Assembly (NCBI GenBank): GCA_946122785.1
Contig: CAMGYJ010000007.1
Coordinates: 2,248,909 to 2,312,908 of the forward strand
Length of the DNA: 64,000 nucleotides
From: Linum tenue
Taxonomy: Eukaryota > Streptophyta > Magnoliopsida > Malpighiales > Linaceae
Reading direction: 5' to 3'
Within the stretch, counting starts at the first letter, position 1. Each line of letters begins with the position of its first letter. Shown piece after piece: positions 23,787 through 35,116 of this stretch. Made by a program: the position numbers and the translations under genes. The notes below the pieces were generated by a model, which did not search any database, was not told the DNA's origin, and saw only the letters and a list, made by a program, of their open reading frames with translations.

Positions 23787-25553
23787 ATGAGATACAGAGT
23801 ATAGAGACTCGGAAAGTACATATAACGATTTTTCCTGACGGCCTATCCATAAGGTTACAGACCGAACATACCCAAAACAGTAAAACAAAACGTGCATCAG
23901 CCCATATACCGTATCATTCTAGTCGACAACGACTAATCTATCTTCAATTCATAGCAACAAGTATAGTGTAATCGATAGTATCAAATTCACGTCGGGACAT
24001 TTCTCAACAACTTGAGGCGGTGAACAATGCACATATCCTGCTGCAAAAGCTGAAAGAGATGAGATGGCGGTGAATTTATGGCGATGGAGGCGGCGGTGGC
24101 GTGGCCGGCGGCAGCCGCCGTTATTTACTTCGGGGAGTAAGATATCTCCATTCTATGATTGTCACTCCTCCTCTCACTAGTAGAAAGTAACTCGCCATAC
24201 CATGGGTGCGGTAATCGCACGTGACAGAGATGGCGCCGGGGAGGATTGTCAGGCGAGCATGTGAGTAAATGTGGAGGGATTGGATTTGGCTCCATCTCTA
24301 TCTAACGTACCAGAACTCTGCAATCGTGTCACGAAAAGCAAAATTCCGGTGATCAATTCATACATTAATCCTTTTGGCTAACGGATCTCAGGGAAGGGAT
24401 ATTTGATTTATAGACGCCTCTCTTTTTCTGTAAGACTCTGCTCGCCGGCGGGTTCCCGGCCGACCACCTTGTTTTTATAGGCGAACACGTGGTCAGCAGC
24501 AGTACTCTCACGTGACTCTCCTGCCCCCTTCCGTTAGTAACGCGGGCTGGGTGAGTTTCGTTGATTTTAGTGGGCTTTAACGAGCCCGGTTGAAATTATA
24601 GGCCTGTTTGTGGATCTCGTTGGGCTTTATGAATGTAGTGGGCCGTAAGAAAATGAGCTATCATTCTACCTATTATAAAAACAATTTTTTTTATTAGGAC
24701 TAAGTGATTAAGAAAAATTAACTTAAAAAACATACGTGGCTAATTTGACTGACGATAATCCTCCGTCCCATCGCAAGCTAGCATGTTTAGCTGTCGAAAT
24801 GTAAAAATCGTAGCATACAATCCTAAATAGCTTTTCAAACTTATCGGTTTAAATAACATCTCTATCAAACGAATTAGACGAAGAAGGGAATAATCCTTAA
24901 TCCATATCCAAGATTTTTAATTCTCAGCTAGCAAATAAAGAAAAGGATCGGATAAAAAGAAATAGCATCCTCAAGATGAATAATAATTAATAACAACTAA
25001 AGAATTTAATCTAATAACTCAGTAGGTGAAAATGTCAATTATTGATCTTTCCATGAAATCTCGTAAAATCTCCAATTTATGGTATTTAAAAAAGTCTCCG
25101 ATTTTGTTAGCGAAAGGCGCGGGAAGGCAGATTGCCCAACTGACCTGTCCGCTGACTCAGTGACTCGGCCAACTGAAATAAATAAATGAAACGCGACGTT
25201 TTGTAACCTCTTCACGTAATCACGTCATCTTCCCGCCTTTCGTACGTTAATCTCCACCGTCGATCACTGCAGCAGGCCCCACGTAGCTCTCAATCAGGAC
25301 TCGCCACGTGGACGACGTACAATTTTATAATAATTGTCCGTTATTAATTTTGTGGACCGTAACGTACTAAAATGGCCGGGTCGGACTCGGGGCAGGCAAG
25401 CATCGTTTTCTTCCCCTATTTAATATTTTGCGCGCTTTTAAGACCCATTCTTTTTTTTTTCTCCTTTTCCCTTTCTCTCTCTCCGTTCTCATTTTCGTCT
25501 TTTTTTTATTGTTTGAGACTTTTTCGATTTTTTTTCCCCCTTCCGTCTCGGCC
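23787..25553. other. intergenic region and promoter of the MAGL-like gene
   Basis: No supported gene. A GC-richer island at about 24060-24560 includes a run of GGCGG units. Perfect CACGTG G-boxes occur at 24218-24223, 24486-24491, 24509-24514 and 25305-25310; the last is about 245 bases before the hydrolase ATG. A T-rich and CT-rich leader lies at 25440-25550. Confidence 0.55.
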
Positions 25554-28017
25554 ATGTCGACGGTGGCGGAGATGGAACCCCTGACGTCCGGTGCGAGCAA
25601 TCGCATCATCCCGATCCTCAGAGTCCTGAGGAGATGTCTCATTTTCGTCCAATCGATCTTCCTCGCCATCCTCATCTTCCTCTTCCCGCGCCGCCGACCT
25701 TCTCCTTCTACGTCGGCGGATTCGTCCTCCTCCTCCGCCGTCAATTCGTCGAAGCGGCGATCCATGTGGAGGCTGGAGGAGGAGGACACCTTGCGGAGGA
25801 GGGCCCTTGCTGAGGTCATCGACATGACCGTCGACGGTGACACTCGGTGCCGGTGGAGCACCTCGTTGTTCTTCGGCGTGAAACGGAACGCTCTGTTCTG
25901 CCGCTCCTGGTTCCCGCTTCACGACGATTTGAAGTAAGGTTTCCTCGATTTCTCTCTCACTCTCTCTCTCCGAAGGGTCCTGATTGATGCTCAGCTGTTT
26001 GATTTTGCGTTTTCATTTTCGCCTGATTTTTTTTTGAAATTGGAATTGGAGGGTTCGTTTTGTTTTTGTTTGTTGCAAAACTATGATCTTAGGGCTCTGA
26101 TTCCCCCCCGTGATTGGATGAATCTCTTTTCTTTTGCGATTCGATTCAGTTGAATTTCATGTTTCTATATGCGGAAAAAGGAAGCATTCCATTCCAGAAG
26201 CTGACATAAATAGTATAGTCTGAACTCTCAAGCTGTTTTTGTTGCTGTAATCTGGTTTTCAGTTCGTCATTGTGTATAGGTTCTGAAATCAGTCTGTACT
26301 TGTGGATTGGTTACCAGTTAGAATGGTATTCTTAACCATTCTTTCTTGATGAATAAAAACCTTATTCATCGAAAAAAAGAAGAAGAAGGAAGCATTCGTC
26401 GTGTTTGGGAGAAATCAAATGCATGTTTAGGGTGAACAAGTTTTGGCTTCTAGCTTTCCATGTATTCTTCTCCATGCTTACCTGTACTGAGGAATGGAAT
26501 TTGTGATGTCAGGGCAATTTTGGTCATCATCCATGGGCTTAATGAGCACGGGTAACTATTGGCTTTCCTGATTTAGCAACTTTGATTCTCTCATTAGTAT
26601 GCAAAGATTGGAAGTCTGTGATTAATGGTACTTCTCTTGCCTGGTTTTGTTGTGTAATGCGCAGTGGAAGGTATGCTCACTTTGCGAAGCAGCTAACCTC
26701 GTCGAACTTTGGAGTCTATGCTATGGACTGGATAGGTACGCAACTCTTCTTCCCATTGTGCGACAGTAGAATGAAGATGAACACTTAGAAGTTAGAAGCT
26801 CTTCATTTAGATTAGCTGTTCCATTTGTCTCTTTGATGGCTTAGGTCACGGTGGGAGCGATGGGTTGCACGGATACGTTCCTTCTCTCGACCATGTCGTC
26901 GCAGATACTGTAAGTTCAGTGTTCCCTCTAATGTGCATTCAGTTCAGTTGTGATCACCCTGTGTCAAGTTGGTTTTATCAGTCCTTGTAAACTCCTTCAA
27001 GCATGTATTTTTCGCAAACTCTTTATGCACATTCAATTATCCTGGCATTGCAGTTTCAATTGCTCTTAGAACGTGATTAAGTGTGAAGTCTTCAGATTAG
27101 CTGGATGCCATTGAAATCCTGGCATAATGGGAACTTTTCATGCTACTCCTAGACTGTGGAGGATTGGTTTTTGTAACACCTTGTGTATAACAGGGGGCTT
27201 TCTTGGAGAAGATAAAGTCTGAGAACCCTGGAGTACCGTGCTTCCTTTTTGGTCACTCAACAGGAGGAGCTGTGGTTTTGAAGGTAAAATAACCCGTCTT
27301 TGAGTTTACCGTATGGTATACTTACACGGGAGATTGGAATTTTTGTTGAATGATGGAGAAAAATATTTGGTTATGCAGGCAGCGTCATATCCTCGCATTC
27401 AAGAGATGGTGGAGGGGATTGTGCTAACCTCGCCTGCTTTGCGTGTTAAGCCTTCTCATCCAATCGTTGCGGTAAGTAACTACAAATATGCTAAAGATGT
27501 CTGATGCAGAATTGTTTATAAGATCCCCTTATTCGACATTTCCCAACAGCTCGTCGTTGGAACGAACTAGTTCTTGATTCTTCTCGTTTCGTTTCGTTTC
27601 CAGGCTGTGGCTCCCATTGTTTCTCTGGTCGCCCCGAGGTTCCAGTTCAAAGGAGCCAACAAGAGGGGCATCCCAGTCTCGAGGGACCCTGCAGCACTCT
27701 TGGCCAAGTACTCCGATCCATTGGTCTACACCGGCCCCATACGAGTCCGAACGGGCCACGAGATACTTCGCATCTCGTCCTACCTGATGCGCAACATAAA
27801 ATCCGTCACGGTTCCATTCTTCGTTCTCCATGGCACGGCTGACAGGGTCACCGACCCTCTAGCGTCTCAGGATCTGTACAACGAAGCCGCCTCCAAGTTC
27901 AAAGACATCAGGCTGTACGAAGGGTTCCTGCACGACCTCCTCTTCGAACCGGAGAGGGAGGAGATCGCGCAGGAGATCATCGACTGGATGGAAACGAAGT
28001 TAGCTGCTGGTTTCTGA
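25554..28017 (+). CDS. monoacylglycerol lipase-like alpha/beta hydrolase
   Basis: Seven exons join in phase: 25554-25933, 26513-26551, 26665-26735, 26845-26909, 27194-27283, 27379-27471 and 27604-28017, giving 383 residues. Residues around 18-45 form a hydrophobic segment (LIFVQSIFLAILIFLF), a probable membrane anchor, followed by a Ser-rich linker. The catalytic domain shows the oxyanion-region motif HGLNEHGG (from His134), the nucleophile elbow GHSTGG (Ser207), Asp326 in LHGTADRVTDP and His356 in GFLHDLLFEP: a complete Ser-Asp-His triad. The family hydrolyses monoacylglycerols and related esters; caffeoylshikimate esterase is a relative, but it has GHSMGG, whereas the GHSTGG form here fits the At1g73480/At1g18360-like branch as I remember it. 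Substrate is therefore unknown. The Met at 25554 starts MSTVAEMEPL; an in-frame ATG further upstream would add a poly-Phe stretch typical of leader sequence, so I prefer 25554. Confidence 0.92.
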
Positions 28018-28357
28018 AAGAAAATAAGTGTGTTTATAGACTTTCGGGTAGACTTTTAGTTTGCAGACGGTGGAGCAGCGCACAAACAGCTGCTATCCTA
28101 GAGAGATTTAGGAGCGCACTCATGCTGTAAATTTTTTTTATCCTACAGTCATAATATTTTCGTTTTAGCTTCCACACTATGATAGTTGTGTATACGTATG
28201 AACTAGCAGCAAAACTGCAGAAGAAGTGAAGAACTGAAGCACTTCTTCCTTTCCAGTTAAAATGTAAACAGATACATAAGCTTATCAGTTATTATTACTC
28301 ATGGGGAAGATAATGGGCTTTGAGTCCATGAACCTCCAGCAGGCCCAGCCCACTTAC

Positions 28358-28855
28358 TCAACCCGATCCAATCTCTTCCTCCATTCTCCGGGCCGCGGCC
28401 TCCAGGGCCGACTCATACTTCCGCACCAAACAATCCAGTGTCCAGCTCTCCACAGGATCTACGGTGAACCCCCACTCGATCGCGCACCCTTTCCCATCAG
28501 GAACGATCTCGACCGTCGATTCGTACCCTTCAAACCCAATGTTGCAATCGACGATCTCGTAGCTTAGAAACCGCCGGGCGTGATCGACGGCGGTCAATCT
28601 CTCCTTTGACCAGCTCACCGCCGCCTCGCCGGCGGCGGGGATGGAGAAGCCGGAGCAGTAGCGGACGCAGCCGGGGTGGCCGTTGGCGCCGTGGACGCCG
28701 CGGCTGGAAGGGACGTTGGGGAACCACTTGTGGATGTGGAAGAAGTCGGCGAAGAGCCGCCATATCTGGTCGGCGGTGGCTTTGGTTACTCTCGCCGTGA
28801 CTTTGCCCTGCCATTTCTTGTTGTCGTTGGTTTCGTCATCAATCTCTTCCGCCAT
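28358..28855 (-). CDS. Bet v 1-fold polyketide cyclase / lachrymatory-factor-synthase-like protein
   Basis: A single exon of 165 residues beginning MAEEIDDETNDNKKWQGKV. It matches the plant START-like (SRPBCC) family annotated as polyketide cyclase/dehydrase or LFS-like: TADQIWRLFADFFHIHKWFP, then PGCVRYCSGF, then AVSWSKERLTAVDHARRFLSYEIVD, NIGFEGYESTV and VDPVESWTLDCLV in the usual order. These proteins have a hydrophobic ligand pocket; onion LFS converts a sulfenic acid, but no substrate is known for the eudicot relatives. An in-frame ATG lies 99 bases further upstream, but the added residues look like leader sequence. The gene converges on the MAGL-like gene, with 340 bases between stop codons. 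The Arabidopsis relatives At2g25770 and At4g32870 belong to the two syntenic blocks. Confidence 0.9.
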   Translation of the reverse strand: MAEEIDDETNDNKKWQGKVTARVTKATADQIWRLFADFFHIHKWFPNVPSSRGVHGANGHPGCVRYCSGFSIPAAGEAAVSWSKERLTAVDHARRFLSYEIVDCNIGFEGYESTVEIVPDGKGCAIEWGFTVDPVESWTLDCLVRKYESALEAAARRMEEEIGSG

Positions 28856-30388
28856 GGTTGTTGTTGTGAGAAAGGTAATGGATCCCGAAATTGTATAAAT
28901 AGGGATCTGACCAAATATGAAGCGAGACAAATTAGAGATCAACGTAATGATCAAAATTCAAAAGTAGTAATCATGGAGCCGTGGAATAATTGATTTGTTA
29001 AAAGCGAATTCTCTTTCTTTGGCACACGTGAGTCATCGTAATTGGATGGTAGCGGCGATTCTCCGTGGGCTTTGCCAGTTGAATCGGTTCGTGCTGCGTA
29101 TAATAATGTTTATATATTTATAAACTATATCAAATCTAATCTAGGTAATGACTGGTGTACGTCAGACGTATAGTATACAGCAGGTGATCTAACCGTTAGA
29201 TGTACTTAATTAGATGAGCTCCGGCCAATCTCAACGGTCATTTTTTGTTTTTCGTTAAATCAAACTTCGGGTCGGGGGGTTTAGAAAATCGGTGCCTGGG
29301 GTTTATCCATTTGAGGTTATGGTATAGTATCATGCACCAAACTCGATTTAATTCATGGTCTAGATAGAGATATCACACTGGTAGTAACTGACGTATAATA
29401 TACGCCTGACGTACACCAATCTGACCCATCTCATCTAATATAAAATGACGCCGTGCGACCTCAACCCAATAACCTTGTAACAAGTCGATCAGTGGGAATG
29501 TGTGATCCCGTTTTTCTGGCCGGATCAGAGTTAAAATGAGTCAACCGACGAGCCAACTCGCGAGTACACCACAATTGTGAGAGAGTAAGCATGATGGAAT
29601 TCGGTGGCAGGGAGTGAGAGTTGGGGGTATGGGCAGTTTTCTCATTTAGTTCGCCAATTTCCAAGTAACGTAAATAGCTTGTAATCTGCAATGCGGGGAA
29701 AATAGCCAAACCCTCTTTGTATTCTGTTCTTTTTATCATCACTTTGCTCTAAGTAGCTTCTTGAAAGCAATTGCAGCTGCGTAAGCACACGCCTTATAAA
29801 TATACATGGCTAGAACATGCCTCCCACAAAATGTTGTAGAAGAAGTTCAAATGGTAAACAAAAAATAGTAAAAGAAGGTGACCTTAAACCGGCACTAGAC
29901 CAAATACATGATCTTGCAGAGTATACAAAGTTCACTCTGCATTCAGAGTCTTTTGGATCATACTGGGACATCCCAAGAACACAGGGGATGAACTGACGAA
30001 CGACGCCCGCCTTTTCATGGCAGAGAGCATGGAAGCCAGAGACACTGAGAATGGAAGCTCGGAGCTCACCGCAGAGGCCGTTCTCTTGTGGCTTCAGATC
30101 AACAATGGAGCAGGGATCTGTGCATAGGACCCTCAACACAAAGACTTGGTTCTGTTGTTCACCGACGGTTTTATACATACAGACTTTCCAGATGAAATGC
30201 AACTCAGCGCGAGACTCGCGACCGAGAGAATGTGCACACAAGCGCGAGCTCCCTGGACGCTAAGCGATGGCAATGGCATGGTTTTTGCCGATCCATGTTG
30301 GCGACACCATCGTTCTTTTAAGCTTTGGTTCCATGTCGTGGAAGAATCACGAGACACGTGATGGGATTCGGATTAAGATTTCAGCTGT
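28856..30388. other. intergenic region containing a MITE and the 3' end of the MUT9-like kinase gene
   Basis: No supported gene. A foldback element lies at 29150-29421. The part from about 29800 to 30388 is probably 3' UTR of the kinase gene; the open frames there match nothing and are not linked by splice sites to the coding exons. Confidence 0.5.
29150..29421. mobile_element. MITE-like element with 29-bp terminal inverted repeats
   Basis: The left end 29150-29178 and the reverse complement of 29393-29421 agree at 26 of 29 positions; both contain TTGGTGTACGTCAG or its one-base variant. The interior is about 210 bp without coding capacity. Similarity continues weakly a few bases outside, so the true ends and the target-site duplication are not settled, and the superfamily is unassigned. 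Confidence 0.75.
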
Positions 30389-33300
30389 TCATGCGACAGT
30401 TCTGCCGTAGCAGATTGACGCGATGTAGAGATTCTTTGCCCACTTCTCCTGGAACAAATAGGAAGGTGAGTGTAAATAAAAGGGAGCCACAAGCGGGAAC
30501 ACACAGAAGCCAAAATTTGTAAGAGAATGGCAAATGGAATATACCTTGACTTGCGTACTTGGGAAATCAGATGTTCTAAGGGTTTCTTGAGTTTCATCTA
30601 CTGGTTTTCTACGTGGGACACTAAGAACAAAGGCAGCTTGGTCCCAAGTTGCAGCAGCTGAGGTTATACGATAACCATTATCCCACCTGCGGTGAATGCC
30701 TTCACTAGGATACAGAAAATCCAATTCAATGACCTACAAGTGAAGACGACATTCAGAACAACCATAACGTTCAACAGTAAGAGAATCTATATGGAGCAGA
30801 AAATCATAGAGAGCCATAAGACCTGATCCGAAAACCCCGCCCCACGAGACATGACAATAGCCCATCTACTTCCAGCAGTGGCCATGGCAGTGACATAGAA
30901 CCCCTCTCGCCATTTCTTATTAATCCACTTGATAGGAAACGAATCACTAACTTTATACAACTGCTGTAAGAATTGGGTACCTGTTTCATAAAGCGATATG
31001 TGTTGGTAAGAGGCATCAGAAACCATAAAAATGAAGCAACTAAGGATATGCCACTCACCCCTAGACATCACAACTAACGAGCTGCCATTATTAGCTCCTG
31101 CAACTGCACTAATATAGTAATTCTTTTCCCACTGTTCCATAATCCATTCCTTTCGAGCCAAAAGGTATCAAACCGGTTATACATTTACAAGTTGCAGTGA
31201 CAAATATGAAGACAAAAGCCCAAGTTCCAACAGGCATTGCAGCATTATACTGCTCGCTACATATTTGCATCATAAACTTGTTATGAAAACCAACCTTGTC
31301 GAGGAATTGAGGAGAAAGCTCGTAAACTTGAGCACTGAAGCCAGTGCCAGCATCCATAATGAGGGCCCATAGATTTGAGCATGAAGCCACACTGCTTATA
31401 AACAAGCCATCTCTGTATCCTTTCTCAACGTGCTCGGAGAGTCTTGTGTCAGCCACGTTATAGTGATATCTGCAACAGCTCAAAGAATTAATAACCTTTC
31501 TTGTGAACATTGCAGTAAGTGCCACAATCTTACAAGGAAAACCTTTGTTTCATGGGTCGGTAAGCATTATAGATACTGATCCACTGTGTTGTAGGCATTC
31601 CCATTCGGATCTTTTTACATGGTTTTCCATCTTCCCCCTCCTCCATTGTCAATCGTCCCCTCTTGTGTCCAACCTGATAAATAAGCTTCACATGACCGAA
31701 TTCATTGATTAATACAAGAAGATAAATGAAGTGAACAAACATATCAAAACAGCCAACAAAAGTTACCTTCTGAGCCCCATCAGTGTTTATTGGCCTAATA
31801 TCTGGTTTTGGGCCAACAACCCCATCAAAGAGGGAGATATACTTGGCATAATTTGGCTCCTCGTCAAACTTCAAATTCACCACATACTCTACAAATTGCT
31901 GAAAAGGCTTAGGAAATAAGCAACACAAAGTTTCTGGGGAAGTAGCCATCTTCTTCTTACAAACAAGGAATCCTTTATCTTCCCCCTAAAAAAGGCTGCA
32001 GTTAGAGACAATAAAATTCACTTTCTTGATGAAATCATATGATCCAACGGTGCAGACCTGAAATCCTTGCCAAGGCAACCGACCACGGAGAAGGAAAACA
32101 AGAGTGTAGGCCAGAGATTCCAAGTCATCTCTCCGGCTACCAGTTCTACCTAAGTGAGCATGAACACTAGCATACCTCATTGTTCCCCTGAATCACGGAA
32201 CACACCTTTGCACTGAGCCACGGCAAGAAAATAAGGCCGCTACAAGGTCTTTAAGCTGTTTTTATCAAAGGAACAAAAACAAGAATTTACCTGAAAACAT
32301 CAGGCCGTTGATCATACTCGACATGCAAACCAGTTGAATTATCACGCCACCTTGTAGCTGTAAAGTTGAAACAAACGCATGATTTAACTTGTAAGCATTT
32401 CCTTGGTCAACTTTAAGACGATAAATCAACTGCATTCCAGTGCATACATCTCTTCACACTGTGAACGTCAAGGGGGGTCAGAAGTTTGTAGTCTAACTTG
32501 GTGACCCACTGTTCCCCATTGTGAAATTATCATCAGGTACAGTTAATACAAAGAAAGAACCATTTCTAACATATAATACAGACTACCAGCAGAGAACAGT
32601 TTTGAACTTACCCAGACCAAGGTCGACAAGAAACAACTTTCTCTCATCAGGAGTTCCTGAGGGCCCGAACAAAAAATTCTCAGGTTTTACATCTCCGTGA
32701 ACATATCTGGAAAACCAACATCAATAAATTGGAAAAGCTATCTCAACCAGCATCATACTAAACAACATGGGGTTTCCGAGTGGGCACACTCGACCTTCAA
32801 AATCTAAATACAGGCAAGGTCCCTATAGCATGGAGCAAGTAGGGCATTTGATCAACAACCTTGGAACCAATGGACTCCAAAGCCAACCCCACAAGAGAAC
32901 AGACAAGTTCACATAAGCAAGGGGGAAAGATTCGGTGCATTACCCTTTAGAGTGCACCTTCTCCAGTATGGAGAGGGCTTCGATGGCAATGCAGGCAACC
33001 ATCTCAATCGACATCCTGAAATAAAAATGTATCGGGTGAGCATTACGAGAATTCCCAACCCACAAAATCCAATGTTGGGGAAAAAGGCATGAACTTCCAA
33101 CTCCAAAACAAATTCTTTACGTGTCTGAATTATTATTCCAAACATCCCACAAGCTCGGACCAAGCATATCCATGACCTGCAGCAAACACGGGCTCCATTT
33201 TCACCATCCCTGTGTATCAAACCGCTAATCGTTTCATGAACACAAGAACTCAAGCTCGACCAACATACCATCACGTAGTAGTCGCCTTGCCGGCCTTTAA

Positions 33301-33918
33301 AATGGACTCGTGGCACCCCATGGCTGCCTCCAAGTGTACTATGAGCATTACCAAAGGTTAAAAAGGGATGATAAGTTCATCACATCACATCCACACTGCT
33401 TCATTAACAGAACGAACTATAAAAAGGTATGACAAGGAACTCACTTGTAAACTTGCCACTCACATGGTGGACGATTATTGCATCCCTTGCTACTTCTATG
33501 CTCAAACTTCAAGGCCACCTGAAATTCAGAGACTTGATATAAACCCCCCACACCAAAGGGTGTATACTTACAAAAGTTGCAGAGTTCAAACATGGGAAAC
33601 ACACACACACACACACACACACCTCTACCGCACCAGGACCAGCACCAATTCGCCTACCAACATAGACCTGTCCAAACCCTCCTTTCCCAAGCTTTCTATC
33701 TATTCTGTAAGTTGGGGAACCACCAACAGTCACCTGTGAAGCAAAAAAGTGAGAACCCTATAGTCTACACTGCAAAGACCATTTTCGAAAACTCATCAGG
33801 AAAAAAAAAATGGCGCGGGCAGAGAGAAACCAACCTTTTCAGGCAAAGGAGCTGTGCTTCCCTCGTCCTCTGGCTCGGGATTCTCCCCACTGCGGCCTCC
33901 AATGTCGTAGCGTTCCAT
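30389..33918 (-). CDS. MUT9-like kinase / photoregulatory protein kinase (CK1-type)
   Basis: Sixteen exons join in phase to 593 residues: 33918-33835, 33733-33623, 33518-33445, 33338-33269, 33176-33121, 33015-32944, 32706-32612, 32357-32291, 32187-32058, 31985-31767, 31673-31543, 31469-31295, 31149-31059, 30980-30823, 30733-30545 and 30448-30389. The CK1-type kinase core has the P-loop GKGGFG (from Gly44), Lys69 in VALKFEH, an HGD catalytic loop (Asp161 in [11 protein letters not shown]) and DLG in place of DFG (Asp184), as in all MLK/PPK proteins. The long conserved C-terminal half ([20 protein letters not shown], then [20 protein letters not shown], ending [14 protein letters not shown]) is specific to the plant MLK1-4/PPK1-4 family, and it resembles MLK3 (At2g25760) most. 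These nuclear kinases phosphorylate histone H3/H2A and light-signalling proteins such as CRY2 and PIF3. The N-terminus is short, as in MLK3. The donor of intron 2 lies inside a (GT)n repeat. Confidence 0.95.
33599..33622. repeat. (AC)n microsatellite overlapping a splice donor
   Basis: Twelve AC units. On the kinase coding strand this is (GT)12 beginning exactly at the donor of intron 2, after the Glu codon ending at 33623. Confidence 0.95.
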
Positions 33919-35116
33919 CGTCTTAGTAAGATCCTCTCGAAAGCTCCAGACCCAAGATTCTGATTTGCATAAAAAAAAACCCAGCGATTCTGTTCGTGTG
34001 TGGGATTTTCCTCTGCGATTATGGTCTCATTAGAATCCACGCCGATCACAATCCGTTCGGCAGAGGAAACCGAAACGGCGGGTTTGTGGGATGATCGAAT
34101 TCTCTGCTCCGGCTCAGGGATCGTATGCGCGATGACGACGGTGGTGCCACGCTTCCAGCGAGGAACACAACATTCGGGGGAATATCGGTGATGAAGATTG
34201 GATTGAAGAAAGTTTCGATTTTTATACGCAGGAAGATTAGTCAAAAGGTGGGGTAGGCGTGGGGTCCAATAGAGTTTTGACCTACCTTTGATTTAATAAA
34301 AGAGTCCAGATATAACTCGACTTGCTTATGAAAAATGTTCTTTTGCGTTCGATTAAAGCTCGATTCGAGAGGTCAAGTATCATATCAAATAGTTTATAAT
34401 TTTAATTATTCTTATAATGTTATTTAATAGTAATTAGTACATGAGTAATGTATGAGGTGGCTCGCTAGCTATACTGTCGAGCTCAAAACGAGCTAGTCCA
34501 TGAGTTTGAGCTCAACAAAACCACCAAGTTGAGCTGTGGCTCATGGCCGTTTAGTACGGTGTCCGGTACTAAACGAACCGATAGACACTATTAACAATAA
34601 CGTATGTAAAACCGTTCAGAGATCGCGCACCGTTGGAACAAATATTCCAAACTGGTAAAAAAAACCAGTTTGAAGGGTGCAGCCAGCCGGTCCGGTACAA
34701 TATTAACAAACACCTGTTAAAAGCATGGTCCATGAAACCGTACCGGACACCGTACCAGAAAAGTCAGTGGTAGGGTATTTTATGACAAAATCGTGGTTTA
34801 ACGGTAGTTCAACCGTTCATACCGTTAAATACCGCCTACCGGTTTAGCCTCCGATACTGGTATTTTGTGGTTGAACCACCGGTACGATACGATTTCATGG
34901 ACCATGGTTAAAAGAAAAGGCTACTGGCGACGGTTTCTCCCCACATACCTCATAGTTTTCGTCATCAACAATTCTACTGTAGTGCCAGCTCCCAATTTAC
35001 TGAAACAATGGAAGCATTGATCATCAAACAGGAAGAAAACTCTCTTCATTTTTTCACATGTATTGATGTCATACATGACTACTACTACATACTCGAAGAG
35101 ACGTCTCAGCTTCCCA
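33919..35116. other. intergenic region between the MUT9-like kinase and SHH1-like genes
   Basis: Contains the kinase promoter and leader, then AT-rich sequence with a MITE at 34724-34906 and related GGTGTCCGGTAC-containing sequence from 34550. No gene supported. Confidence 0.55.
34724..34906. mobile_element. hAT-like MITE, 183 bp, with 8-bp target-site duplication
   Basis: The ends are CATGGTCCATGAAACCGTA on the left and, reverse-complemented, CATGGTCCATGAAATCGTA on the right (18 of 19 match). The element is flanked on both sides by the perfect 8-bp duplication GTTAAAAG (34716-34723 and 34907-34914). An 8-bp target site suggests the hAT superfamily. It has no coding capacity, so it is non-autonomous. 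The perfect duplication argues for a fairly recent insertion. Confidence 0.9.

Noticed and set aside
23996..24073. Short open stretch reading like a coiled coil (SQQLEAVNNAHILLQKLKEM).
   Set aside because: Only about 25 codons, no start codon, no matching neighbour exon found on either side; could be an exon relic but cannot be supported.
29810..30241. Open frame of 143 codons downstream of the MUT9-like kinase on the same strand.
   Set aside because: The kinase C-terminus is complete at 30389 and no family similarity extends beyond it; most likely 3' UTR.
33765..34244. Open frame of 159 codons on the minus strand overlapping the first kinase exon.
   Set aside because: It is in a different frame from the conserved kinase coding sequence and covers leader and promoter; the kinase start at 33918 explains the region.
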